NCBI GenBank assembly: GCA_016704655.1
Contig: JADIZR010000002.1
Span: 331,497 to 395,496, forward strand
Source: Pseudomonadota bacterium
GTDB lineage: Bacteria; Pseudomonadota; Gammaproteobacteria; Steroidobacterales; Steroidobacteraceae
Direction of reading: 5' to 3'
DNA length: 64,000 bases
Shown: positions 16,531 to 24,824 of the stretch, piece by piece
Numbering within the stretch: the first letter of the stretch is position 1
Layout of the letters: each line of letters opens with the position of its first letter
Position numbers and translations under genes: made by a program
The notes under the pieces: model-generated
Seen by the model: only the letters and a program-made list of their open reading frames with translations
Database searches by the model: none
Told to the model about the DNA's origin: nothing

Positions 16531-17724
16531 TCAGGTCCGCTCGGCGGGATTGAACAGCCGGCGGTGCTCGAGGATGGCGAAGCGGTCGGTCATGCCCGCG
16601 ATGTAATCGGCGACGGCACGCGCGCGGCCGGATTCGCCGTCGACGGCTTCGAGCCTGCGGGCGGCGTCCTGGTGCTCGGTCGGCATCAGGTTGATCTCGC
16701 CGAACATCGCATCGAACAACTCGCGCACCACCCGCTGCGCCTTGGTCGTCATGCGCAGCACGCGGAAGTGCTTGTAGAGGTGCTCGCGCAGGTAGCGCTT
16801 GAGTTCGAGGTGCTCCTCGCGCACGCCATCGCTGAACAGGAGCAGCGGCTGCGCAAGCGACCGCACCTCGTCCACGCTCCGCGGTGCCGCGCTCGCGAGC
16901 GAGGCCCTGGACGCATCGACGAGGTCATTGACCGTGTAGTCGATCATGCGGCGCACGACTTCGTGCACGAGGCGCCGTCCGCCGAGTTGCGGGTACTGCC
17001 CACGCACGAATTCGAACTGGCGACCGAACATGCGACAGCCGCACAGGTCCTCGATCGTGATCAGCCCGGCACGAATGCCGTCGTCGACGTCGTGGTTGTT
17101 GTAGGCGACCTCGTCCGCAAGGTTCGCCAGTTGCGCCTCGAGGCCGGGCTGCAGCCGCTGCAGGAACCGCTCGCCGAGTTCGCCGAGCTGGCGGGCGTTG
17201 GCCGCCGAGCAGTGCTTGAGGATGCCCTCGCGCACTTCGAAGGTGAGGTTCAGGCCCGGGAATTCGGCGTAGCGCTCCTCCAGCTCGTCCACCACCCGCA
17301 GCGACTGCAGGTTGTGCTCGAAGCCGCCAAAATCGCGCATGCACGCGTTGAGCGCGTCCTGCCCGGCGTGACCGAACGGGGTGTGGCCGAGATCGTGCGC
17401 GAGGCAGATCGCCTCCGCCAGCGGCTCGTTCAAGCCGAGTGCCCGCGCCACGCTGCGCGCGATCTGCGCCACTTCGAGTGAATGCGTGAGCCGCGTGCGG
17501 TACAGGTCGCCTTCGTGATTGACGAAGACCTGCGTCTTGTAGACGAGCCGGCGGAACGCCGTCGAATGCACGATGCGGTCGCGATCGCGCTGGTACTCGG
17601 TGCGATGACGCGGCGGTGGCTCGGCGAAGCGCCGGCCGCGCGAGGCCGTCGAACGCTGCGCGTAGACCGCGAGGACCGTGTCGTCGTCGCTGCCTGGCAC
17701 GTGGCTGCCGTCCGGCCCGCTCAT
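16531..17724 (-). CDS. dgt: dGTP triphosphohydrolase-like HD protein
   Basis: The 397-residue enzyme belongs to the dGTPase family, which hydrolyses dNTPs to nucleoside and triphosphate. The HD-domain metal ligands are seen in RLTHSLEVAQIAR and HDLGHTPFGHAG, with a later NNHDVDDG aspartate. The N-terminus has the typical FRRLVYKTQVF. It overlaps aroB by four bases and so belongs to the aroK-aroB-dgt series. The length fits the shorter, non-E. coli type of dGTPase-like enzyme. Confidence 0.93.
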   Translation of the reverse strand: MSGPDGSHVPGSDDDTVLAVYAQRSTASRGRRFAEPPPRHRTEYQRDRDRIVHSTAFRRLVYKTQVFVNHEGDLYRTRLTHSLEVAQIARSVARALGLNEPLAEAICLAHDLGHTPFGHAGQDALNACMRDFGGFEHNLQSLRVVDELEERYAEFPGLNLTFEVREGILKHCSAANARQLGELGERFLQRLQPGLEAQLANLADEVAYNNHDVDDGIRAGLITIEDLCGCRMFGRQFEFVRGQYPQLGGRRLVHEVVRRMIDYTVNDLVDASRASLASAAPRSVDEVRSLAQPLLLFSDGVREEHLELKRYLREHLYKHFRVLRMTTKAQRVVRELFDAMFGEINLMPTEHQDAARRLEAVDGESGRARAVADYIAGMTDRFAILEHRRLFNPAERT

Positions 17725-18821
17725 GCGGCCGCCTCGAAGTGGCCGCGCAGCGTTGCCTGCAGCGCCTCGGCCGGATAGTCGCCCGTGACGACGCCGGCGC
17801 CGAGCTGGCGCAGCAGCACGAGCCGGATGCGCCCCTGCAGCACCTTCTTGTCCATGCCCATCAGGTCGAGGGCCGTGGCGGCACCGATGGCCGGCGCTGC
17901 GGTCGGCAATCCGGCGCGGCGCAACAACTCACGCACGCGGGTAACGTCGGCCGTGCCGAGATAGCCGAGCCGCTGCGAGAGATCCGCCGCGAGCAGCATG
18001 CCGAGCGCCACGGCCTCGCCGTGCAGCCATTCGCCGTAGCCGGCCGCCGTCTCGATGGCGTGGCCGAAGGTGTGGCCCAGGTTGAGCAGCGCGCGCTGGC
18101 CGTGTTCGCGTTCATCGGCCGCGACGATCCGCGCCTTGATCTCGCACGACCGCCGCACCGCGTGGGCCAGCGCGTCCAGGTCGAGCGCGAGCAGCGGTTC
18201 GACGCTGGCCTCGATCCACGCGAGAAAATCGGCGTCGTCGACCAGGCCGTACTTGATCACTTCGGCGAGTCCCGCCCGCAATTCACGCGGCGGCAGGGAC
18301 CGCAGCGTGTCGAGATCCGACAGCACTGCGCGCGGCTGGTGAAACGCGCCGATCAGGTTCTTGCCACCAGGGTGATTGACGCCCGTCTTGCCGCCCACGG
18401 CCGAGTCGACCTGGGCGAGCAGCGTCGTCGGCACCTGCACGAAGTCGATACCGCGCTGGTAACAGGCGGCCGCGAACCCGGCCATGTCGCCGACCACGCC
18501 GCCACCGAGCGCAATCACGCAGGCATCGCGGTTCAGGCGCGCTTCGATCAGCGCGTCGAACACGCGCTCGAGCACGGCCAGCGTCTTGTACTGCTCGCCA
18601 TCGGGCAGTTCGAGCGTGCGCACGCGCTTGCCGACGAGGCCCGCGAGCAAGCTCGCGGCGTACAGCGGGCCGACCGTTTCGTTGGTGACGACGAGGACGT
18701 CGCGTGCCGTCACGTGACTGGTGACGAGGGCTGCGTCGTCGAGCAGGCCCGCGCCGATCACGATCGGGTAGCTGCGTTCGCCGAGGTCGATCTGCAGCGT
18801 CTGCGAGGCTTGGCCCGTCAT
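17721..18821 (-). CDS. aroB: 3-Dehydroquinate synthase
   Basis: The 366-residue enzyme makes 3-dehydroquinate from DAHP, the second step of the shikimate pathway, using NAD+ and a divalent metal. The nucleotide-binding segment ALGGGVVGDMAGF, the DSAVGGKTGVNHP motif and the metal ligand helix NLGHTFGHAIE are present. It overlaps both neighbours by four bases (aroK upstream, dgt downstream). The aroK-aroB order after the pil genes is usual in gammaproteobacteria. Confidence 0.97.
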   Translation of the reverse strand: MTGQASQTLQIDLGERSYPIVIGAGLLDDAALVTSHVTARDVLVVTNETVGPLYAASLLAGLVGKRVRTLELPDGEQYKTLAVLERVFDALIEARLNRDACVIALGGGVVGDMAGFAAACYQRGIDFVQVPTTLLAQVDSAVGGKTGVNHPGGKNLIGAFHQPRAVLSDLDTLRSLPPRELRAGLAEVIKYGLVDDADFLAWIEASVEPLLALDLDALAHAVRRSCEIKARIVAADEREHGQRALLNLGHTFGHAIETAAGYGEWLHGEAVALGMLLAADLSQRLGYLGTADVTRVRELLRRAGLPTAAPAIGAATALDLMGMDKKVLQGRIRLVLLRQLGAGVVTGDYPAEALQATLRGHFEAAA

Positions 18822-19327
18822 GGTTCGACCCCGAGCTGGTGACAGATCTGGTCGACCACCGCCTTCACCTTGCGGCCGTCCGTGTCGACGACGATCTCGG
18901 CGACCTCGGTGTAGAGGGGCGCGCGCTGTTCGAACAGGCGCTCGAGCGTGCCGCGCGGGTCGTCGTTGTTGAGGAGCGGCCGGTCATTGCTGCGCCGGGT
19001 GCGGGCGAGTTGCTGGTCCACGGACGTCCGAAGATACACGACGCGACCCCGGGCGCGCAGGCGCTCGCGGGTACCGGCGTCGAGGATGGCTCCGCCGCCC
19101 GTCGAGACCAGCACCCCTTCGCGGCGGCTGAGCGCGTCGATGACCTCGGCCTCGCGGCTGCGGAAGCCGGCCTCGCCTTCGCGCTCGAAGATGTAGGCGA
19201 TGTCGACGCCCGTGCGGGCCTCGATTGCGGCGTCGCTGTCGATGAAGTCGAGGTCGAGCCGCTGTGCCAGCTGCCGGCCGACCGCGCTCTTGCCCGAGCC
19301 CATCGGGCCGACGAGGAAGACATTCAT
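18818..19327 (-). CDS. aroK: Shikimate kinase
   Basis: The 169-residue kinase phosphorylates shikimate. It has the Walker A motif GPMGSGKSAVGR at residues 7-18, the substrate-binding DSDAAIEARTG and the STGGGAIL Walker B-like segment. The start at 19327 (MNVFLVGPMG) is chosen because it gives the standard N-terminus. The frame stays open 23 codons further upstream without family similarity. pilQ ends 93 bases upstream, so transcription may come from the pil operon. Confidence 0.95.
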   Translation of the reverse strand: MNVFLVGPMGSGKSAVGRQLAQRLDLDFIDSDAAIEARTGVDIAYIFEREGEAGFRSREAEVIDALSRREGVLVSTGGGAILDAGTRERLRARGRVVYLRTSVDQQLARTRRSNDRPLLNNDDPRGTLERLFEQRAPLYTEVAEIVVDTDGRKVKAVVDQICHQLGVEP

Positions 19328-19419
19328 GCGCGGCGGTGCATCGGCGTTCTGGACCCCCGCAAGAAGTGCGGCCGCAGGATCACTGCGGCCGCGCATTCTC
19401 GCACCCGAGGGCGGGCGCG

Positions 19420-21606
19420 TCAGTAGATCTCGGCGCCCTCGCGCAGGATCTTCGGCGTCACGAAGATCAGGAGCTCGTCCTTGTTGTCGGTCTTGCCCTT
19501 GCTGCGGAACAGCCAGCCGAGGCCCGGCACGTCGCCGAGGAACGGCACCTTGTTGACGGTGTCGCGGCGCTCGGTCTCGAGGATGCCGCCGAGGACCACG
19601 GTCTGGCCGTCGTTGACCAGCACCTGGGTCGTGATCTCGCGCGTGTCGATGCTCGGCACGCTGCCGCCGGTCGCGCTCGGCAGGATCTGGCCGACGCTGT
19701 CCTTGGACACCGTCAGGTCCAGGATCACGCGATCGTCCGGGGTGATCTGCGGGGTGACCTTGAGCGACAGCACGGCCTTCTTGAACTGCGTCGTCGTGGC
19801 GCCGCTCGAGGCCGATTCCTGGTACGGGATCTCGGTGCCCTGCTCGATCACCGCTTCCTTGCCGTTGGCGGTGATGACGCGCGGAGCGGAGACCACTTCA
19901 CCGCGGCCTTCGCGCTGCGCGGCCGTGATCTCGAGGTCGACCACGTAGTCGGAGTCGAGCAGCGTCATGGCAATGCGGCCGGCCGGATTGGCGATCGGCA
20001 GGTTGACCAGGTAGCGATCCAGCCCCGTGGCAACAGCATTGCCGTCGACGCCGACGCCACCCGGACCGTTCGGGGAAATGATCGGGCCGCGCGAGCCGTC
20101 GGCAGAGTTGAGGCCGCTGTTGCTGACGTACATCAGGCCGTCGTTGCTGCCGTAGTTGCCGACGAACGCGCCGCCGAAGCGCACGCCCAGCTCGCGGCTG
20201 AAGTCGTCGTTGACGATGACGATGCGCGCCTCGATCAACACCTGCTTCACCGGAATGTCGAGCGTCTGCACCATGCGGCGGATGTCGGCCAGGCGGTCGG
20301 CCGTATCCTGCAGCAGCAGCGTGTTGGTGCGCTCGTCGATCGCGAGGCTGCCGCGCTCGGAGAGCAGAGAGCCCTTGCCCTGCGACTGGATCAGCGACGC
20401 GAGATCCGAAGCCTTCGCGTAGTTGACCTGCAGGTATTCCGTGCGCACCGGCGCCAGCTCGGTGAGCGACTTCTGCGACTCGAGCAGCTGCTTCTCGCGC
20501 GCGGCGAGTTCCTCGGCCGGGGCGACGTAGATCACGTTGCCTTCCTGGCGCTTGTCGAGGCCCTTGGTGCGCATGACGATGTCGAGCGCCTGGTCCCACG
20601 GCACGTTCTGCAGGCGCAGCGTGACGTTGCCCTGGACCGTGTCGCTGACCACGATGTTCTGGCCGCTGGTCTCGGCGAGCAGCTGCAGCACCGCGCGCGT
20701 CTCGATGTCCTGGAAGTTGAGCGTCAGGCGCTCGCCGCGGTATTCCTTTTTGCCCGGATCGGCGAGCGCAGCCGCCTTGGTCCGCTGGCGCAGTTCGAGC
20801 ACGTATTCGCGATCGCTCTGGTAGCCCAGCTGCTCGTACTCGCCCGTGGCGTTGACGACGATGCGGGCGCCGTTCGGCGTGCTGGTCACGTCGAATGAAT
20901 TGACGGGCGTCGCGAAATCGACGACGTCGTAGCGGCGCGCGGCTTCGGGCGCGACGCTGGTGCGCGGGAAATCCACGACCGTGCGACCGCCTTCCTGCCT
21001 GACGCTGGCCTGCACGCGCGGATCGCTGGTGCGGACGATGATGCGGCCGGCGCCGTCGGTGCCGCGGCGGAAATCGACCTTTTCGATCGCGAACGCGCCA
21101 GGCGCCGCCGAGGCAGGCGTCGCGGTGCTGACCGTTGCGGCCGCGGCCTCGTTGCCGGCCGAGCGTCCGAGCGAAACGAAGACGTTGTTGCCTTCGGTGC
21201 GCGTCGAATACGGCTGCAGGGAGTCGAGGTTGAAGACGACGCGCGTGCGGCCCGAAGCTTCGGCCGCGACGATCGAGTCGACGCCACCGGACTTCACGTC
21301 GATGCGACGCGATTCGAGCGCGACTGCCGTGCCCGGCAGGTCCACGGCGAGACGCGCCGGGTTGTCGATGGTGAAGGCCACCGGCTGCGGCGCCGGGCCA
21401 TCCAGCACGAGCTTCACCTCGAGCTGGTTGCCAGGCTGCGGCTGCAGCTCGACCTTGGTAAGCCGGGTGGGCACCTGCGCAAGCGCGACCTGCGCGGCGA
21501 ATGCGAGTGCCCCGGCCAACGCGACGAGCGCCGCGGCGCGGAAGGGCCGATGCAGGCGGCCAGCCTCCGGGCGGCGATGGTTCACGTGCGACGATGCAGC
21601 GGTCAT
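19420..21606 (-). CDS. pilQ: Type IV pilus secretin PilQ
   Basis: The 728-residue outer-membrane secretin forms the channel through which the type IV pilus leaves the cell. A signal peptide lies at about residues 23-43 after an unusually long basic N-terminal stretch. Two AMIN domains follow (about 55-280) for peptidoglycan binding, then an STN/secretin N domain (LTLNFQDIETRAVLQLLAE), an NolW-like domain and the C-terminal secretin barrel with VLVNDGQTVVLGGILE and VPFLGDVPGLGWLFRS. It is the last gene of pilMNOPQ. Confidence 0.96.
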   Translation of the reverse strand: MTAASSHVNHRRPEAGRLHRPFRAAALVALAGALAFAAQVALAQVPTRLTKVELQPQPGNQLEVKLVLDGPAPQPVAFTIDNPARLAVDLPGTAVALESRRIDVKSGGVDSIVAAEASGRTRVVFNLDSLQPYSTRTEGNNVFVSLGRSAGNEAAAATVSTATPASAAPGAFAIEKVDFRRGTDGAGRIIVRTSDPRVQASVRQEGGRTVVDFPRTSVAPEAARRYDVVDFATPVNSFDVTSTPNGARIVVNATGEYEQLGYQSDREYVLELRQRTKAAALADPGKKEYRGERLTLNFQDIETRAVLQLLAETSGQNIVVSDTVQGNVTLRLQNVPWDQALDIVMRTKGLDKRQEGNVIYVAPAEELAAREKQLLESQKSLTELAPVRTEYLQVNYAKASDLASLIQSQGKGSLLSERGSLAIDERTNTLLLQDTADRLADIRRMVQTLDIPVKQVLIEARIVIVNDDFSRELGVRFGGAFVGNYGSNDGLMYVSNSGLNSADGSRGPIISPNGPGGVGVDGNAVATGLDRYLVNLPIANPAGRIAMTLLDSDYVVDLEITAAQREGRGEVVSAPRVITANGKEAVIEQGTEIPYQESASSGATTTQFKKAVLSLKVTPQITPDDRVILDLTVSKDSVGQILPSATGGSVPSIDTREITTQVLVNDGQTVVLGGILETERRDTVNKVPFLGDVPGLGWLFRSKGKTDNKDELLIFVTPKILREGAEIY

Positions 21607-21625
21607 TCTCGGATCTCCTTGCAGA

Positions 21626-22165
21626 TCATTCGCTCAGCGCAAGTGCAGCCGGGCGCTCGATGAAGCCACCCATGCCGTCAGGAACGATCTCGGTGAGCGA
21701 GATCTTGCCTTCATCGATGGCCGTGATGCGGCCATCGCTCTGTCCCAGGTGGTTGCCAGCCAGCACCCGGTGCACCAGTCCGTCCTTGGTCTGAACCAGG
21801 CCGAACAGCTTACCCTTCAGTCGTACCGTGCCGACCATGCGCAGCGTGTCGAGCGAGAACTGCTCGAGGAACTCGCGCGGCCGGTTCTGGTCCGGGCGAA
21901 TCGCGTTCGGCGCGTTCGACAGGGCGGAAAGGCCCGGCTCGAACGGCGAGCGCTGGTCGACCGCGGCGTAGTTGAACGTCTCGTACGGCTTCACCTCGGG
22001 CAGCGGCTCGACGCCGGTTCCCGGTGCGTTCTTGATCTCGTCGACCCTGGCCTGCAGCTCGTCCATGTCGTTGCCGCAGCCCGCGAGCAGCAGTGCGATC
22101 GACGACGCGAGCAGCGCGAGCCGCGAGACGGACGACCGTGTCTTCACCGTCGTGCTCATGGTCAT
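21626..22165 (-). CDS. pilP: Type IV pilus lipoprotein PilP
   Basis: This 179-residue inner-membrane lipoprotein links the PilMNO alignment complex to PilQ. The lipobox is seen in ALLLAGCGND at about residues 26-31. The C-terminal beta domain contains the typical DTLRMVGTVRLKGKLFGLVQ and GNHLGQSDGRIT. The ATG at 22165 overlaps the pilO stop. A second ATG two codons later is equally possible. Confidence 0.95.
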   Translation of the reverse strand: MTMSTTVKTRSSVSRLALLASSIALLLAGCGNDMDELQARVDEIKNAPGTGVEPLPEVKPYETFNYAAVDQRSPFEPGLSALSNAPNAIRPDQNRPREFLEQFSLDTLRMVGTVRLKGKLFGLVQTKDGLVHRVLAGNHLGQSDGRITAIDEGKISLTEIVPDGMGGFIERPAALALSE

Positions 22166-22863
22166 GCCTCGCCCGCAGCAGGCTTCTTCTTGCCCTTGCG
22201 GTCCTTCTTGGCCTTGCCTTTTTCGTCTTTCGACTCCGTCGGGGCCTGCTCCTCTTCGTCGAGGTAGCGATAGGTCTTCGCGGTGACGTTGAAAGTGAGC
22301 TCGGCCGGGTCCATCGCGGTCTTGCCGCTGGCCGGGGTGATCTCGATGTCGTGCAGGGTCACGATGCGGGGCAGCGCAGCGATGCCGCTCGCGAACCTGC
22401 CCATCTCGTGATAACCGCCCGTCAGGCGGATGCTGATCGGCAGCTCGGCGTAGAAGTCCTTCTTGACCTCGCCCTGCGGCTGGAACAGCTTCTCCTCGAG
22501 TCCCGCCGCGAGGCCGGTCTGCGAGATGTCGACCAGCAGGTTCGGCACTTCGGTCTTGTTCGGCAGCTGCCGCAGCATCGCGCCGAAGGATTTTTCCATT
22601 TCGGCGAGCTGGACGCGGTAGGCATCCAGGTTCGCGGCGCGCTTGGCCTTGGTGGTCAGCGATTCCAGCAGCTGGCCTTCCGACGCCCGTGCCTCCAGCA
22701 GCAACGGCCGCTTGCTCTTCCAGACCAGGAAGTAGTAACCGCCGGCGGCGGCGACGAGGAACAGCAGCACCGCCGTGCCGATGCGGACGCCGAGCGGCCA
22801 GCGCCCCGGATCGTTCGGGTCGAGGTTGCGCAGCTGTTCGAACAGGGCCTTCAGCTGGTTCAT
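22162..22863 (-). CDS. pilO: Type IV pilus assembly protein PilO
   Basis: The 233-residue inner-membrane protein pairs with PilN. A short cytoplasmic N-terminus is followed by one membrane helix (about residues 28-48), a coiled coil and a ferredoxin-like periplasmic domain with GGYHEMGRFASGIAALPRIV. The last 30 residues are Lys-rich (KGKAKKDRKGKKK), which is longer and more basic than in Pseudomonas PilO. The start at 22863 overlaps the pilN stop by four bases. Confidence 0.95.
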   Translation of the reverse strand: MNQLKALFEQLRNLDPNDPGRWPLGVRIGTAVLLFLVAAAGGYYFLVWKSKRPLLLEARASEGQLLESLTTKAKRAANLDAYRVQLAEMEKSFGAMLRQLPNKTEVPNLLVDISQTGLAAGLEEKLFQPQGEVKKDFYAELPISIRLTGGYHEMGRFASGIAALPRIVTLHDIEITPASGKTAMDPAELTFNVTAKTYRYLDEEEQAPTESKDEKGKAKKDRKGKKKPAAGEA

Positions 22864-23468
22864 TTGGCGGCCGCCTTCTTCTTGGCCTTGCCGGCAGGCG
22901 CCGCGACCAGGGCGTCCTCGGCCGAAGCCTGGCGCCGCTGAGTCGCGAACAGCGTGAACGAAGCGCCACCGGCCGAGTCCTTGGCGCGGGTCTCGACGAT
23001 CTGCAGGGTCGGGTCGGCGAGCCACTGCGAAGCGTCGATGTTGCGCATGAACGAGGAGACGCGCGTGCTGGACTGCGCGACCCCGCGCAGCTCGAAGCGG
23101 GCGCCCGACTGCCTCAGGTAGGTCAGGTAGACGCCCTCCGGCAGGACGCGCACGAGTTCGTCGAAGACGTGCACGATCTCGGGACGGCTGCGCTGCAGCG
23201 TCTCGATGATTTCCATGCGCGCCAGCAGGCTGCGCTTCTGCGCGTCGAGGCCGTTGATTTCCTCGATCTGCTTGTCGAGCGCGGCGATTTCCTGAGTCAG
23301 GTAGTCGTTGCGATCGTGCTGATGCTGGATCGCGGAAGTCATCTGGAAGTGACCGAGCAGCACGACCAGGCCCGCCGTGGCTGCTGCCGCGCCGAGCGAC
23401 AGCAGGAATTCCTGGCGCTTGCGCTTGCGCTCGGCCTCACGCCACGGCAGCAGGTTGATTCTTGGCAT
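22860..23468 (-). CDS. pilN: Type IV pilus assembly protein PilN
   Basis: The 202-residue protein starts with MPRINLLPWREAERKRK, the cytoplasmic peptide that docks into PilM. One membrane segment (about residues 24-45) and a periplasmic coiled coil with a ferredoxin-like domain follow. Like PilO, it ends in an Ala/Lys tail. It is coupled to pilM by TGATG (shared base at 23468). Confidence 0.95.
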   Translation of the reverse strand: MPRINLLPWREAERKRKRQEFLLSLGAAAATAGLVVLLGHFQMTSAIQHQHDRNDYLTQEIAALDKQIEEINGLDAQKRSLLARMEIIETLQRSRPEIVHVFDELVRVLPEGVYLTYLRQSGARFELRGVAQSSTRVSSFMRNIDASQWLADPTLQIVETRAKDSAGGASFTLFATQRRQASAEDALVAAPAGKAKKKAAAK

Positions 23469-24529
23469 CAGTCAAAGCTCCTGAGCGCCAGGCCGCAGGC
23501 GGTGAGCAATGCCGTCGCGTCCTTCTTCACGCCCTGTGCAAGGGCACGAGTTGAAATCTTCATCTGGCCCAGCGGGTCGCCCCGCTCGGCCGGGATGCCC
23601 ACCCGGCTCGTGATCACGTCGGCGACGCCCGGGATGTTGGCGCAGCCGCCGCAGATCAGGATCTGCTCCGGCTGCACGCGTCCCGCGCCGGCCGCCAGGT
23701 AGAACTGCAGCGAGCGGCTTACCTGCTGGCACATGTCGTCGATGAAGGGGTCGAGCACTTCGGACTGGTAGTTGGCCGGCAGGCCGCCTTCCTTCTTGGC
23801 GCGCCCGGCTTCCTCCATCGAGAGGCCGTAGGTGCGCATGATCTCTTCGGTGAGCTGCTGGCCGCCGAAAGAGAAGTCGCGGGTGTAGGCCACCTTGGTG
23901 TCGCGCAGCACCGAGAACGTGGTGCTGCTCGCGCCGAAGTCGACGACGGCGATGCTGCGTTCCATCCCGCCGTCCGGCATCTGGTGCGTCAGCAGGCGGC
24001 AGGCGTTTTCGAGCGCGAACGCCTCGACGTCGACGATGCGTGCAGTGAGGCCGGCGGCCTGCACGGCCGCCTGGCGCTGTTCGACGTTCTCGGAGCGCGT
24101 GGCCACGAGCAGGACGTCGAGCATTTCAGGGTCTTTTTCCGAGGGACCGATCACTTCGAAGTCGTAGCTGACTTCTTCCATCGGGAAGGGAATGTACTGG
24201 TCGGCCTGCATCTCGACCTGCGCCTCGAGTTCGTTGGCGCGCAGGTTGCGAGGCATCTGGATCACCTTGGTGATCGCGGCGTCGCCGCTTACCGCCACGG
24301 CGCATTCCCTGCTGCGGGCGCCAGCACGCTTCACGGCGCGGCGCACGGCTTCGCCGACGGCCTGGGCGTCGACGATGGCCTTTTCGTTGATGGCATTCGG
24401 CGGCGACGGCTCGGCAGCATACGATTCGACTCGGTACGAATCGCCGCTGCGGGTCAGCTCGATCAGCTTGATCGAGGACGTCGTGATGTCGAGTCCTATG
24501 ACCGGTCGGAACCTGCGCTGGAACAGCAC
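23468..24529 (-). CDS. pilM: Type IV pilus actin-like protein PilM
   Basis: The 353-residue cytoplasmic ATP-binding protein of the actin/FtsA fold binds the PilN tail and anchors the pilus alignment complex. The opening GLDITTSSIKLIELTR, the central VDFGASSTTFSV phosphate-binding loop and the ILICGGCANIPGV segment are characteristic. It is the first gene of pilMNOPQ and is divergent from mrcA, an arrangement conserved in gammaproteobacteria. Confidence 0.96.
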   Translation of the reverse strand: MLFQRRFRPVIGLDITTSSIKLIELTRSGDSYRVESYAAEPSPPNAINEKAIVDAQAVGEAVRRAVKRAGARSRECAVAVSGDAAITKVIQMPRNLRANELEAQVEMQADQYIPFPMEEVSYDFEVIGPSEKDPEMLDVLLVATRSENVEQRQAAVQAAGLTARIVDVEAFALENACRLLTHQMPDGGMERSIAVVDFGASSTTFSVLRDTKVAYTRDFSFGGQQLTEEIMRTYGLSMEEAGRAKKEGGLPANYQSEVLDPFIDDMCQQVSRSLQFYLAAGAGRVQPEQILICGGCANIPGVADVITSRVGIPAERGDPLGQMKISTRALAQGVKKDATALLTACGLALRSFD

Positions 24530-24824
24530 GGTTGATCCTTTCTAGTTCAAGAGGTTGCGCCGCGATCGTGTGGCAGTTTCAAAGCCCCCTCGCCACTATA
24601 TATCAGGGTTTGGCCTAATAGAATTGTGCGAGGGCTAACAAAAACCAACATCCGCGTCGCTCCCTGCGGGCTTCGTGGCGAAAAACCGACAATCCCGCCG
24701 ACTTGGGCTACCCCTCAGGGCCGGTGGCGTTGCGCCCCCGCCTTTCGACGAGTTTGCCTTGGTGTCGGCGGCTACTATGCACAGGCGCCTCGGGCGCAGC
24801 AAGGAACGGTTCGCAGTTTTGGCA
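24530..24824. promoter_or_regulatory. Divergent promoter region, pilM and mrcA
   Basis: The 295 bases between pilM and mrcA hold promoters for both. The A/T-rich stretch CACTATATATCAGG (about 24593-24606) is a good -10-like element for the leftward pil operon. TAATAGAATTG just after it may serve the rightward gene. Past 24640 the sequence is again GC-rich and is open in the mrcA frame, but it lacks protein similarity. Confidence 0.5.
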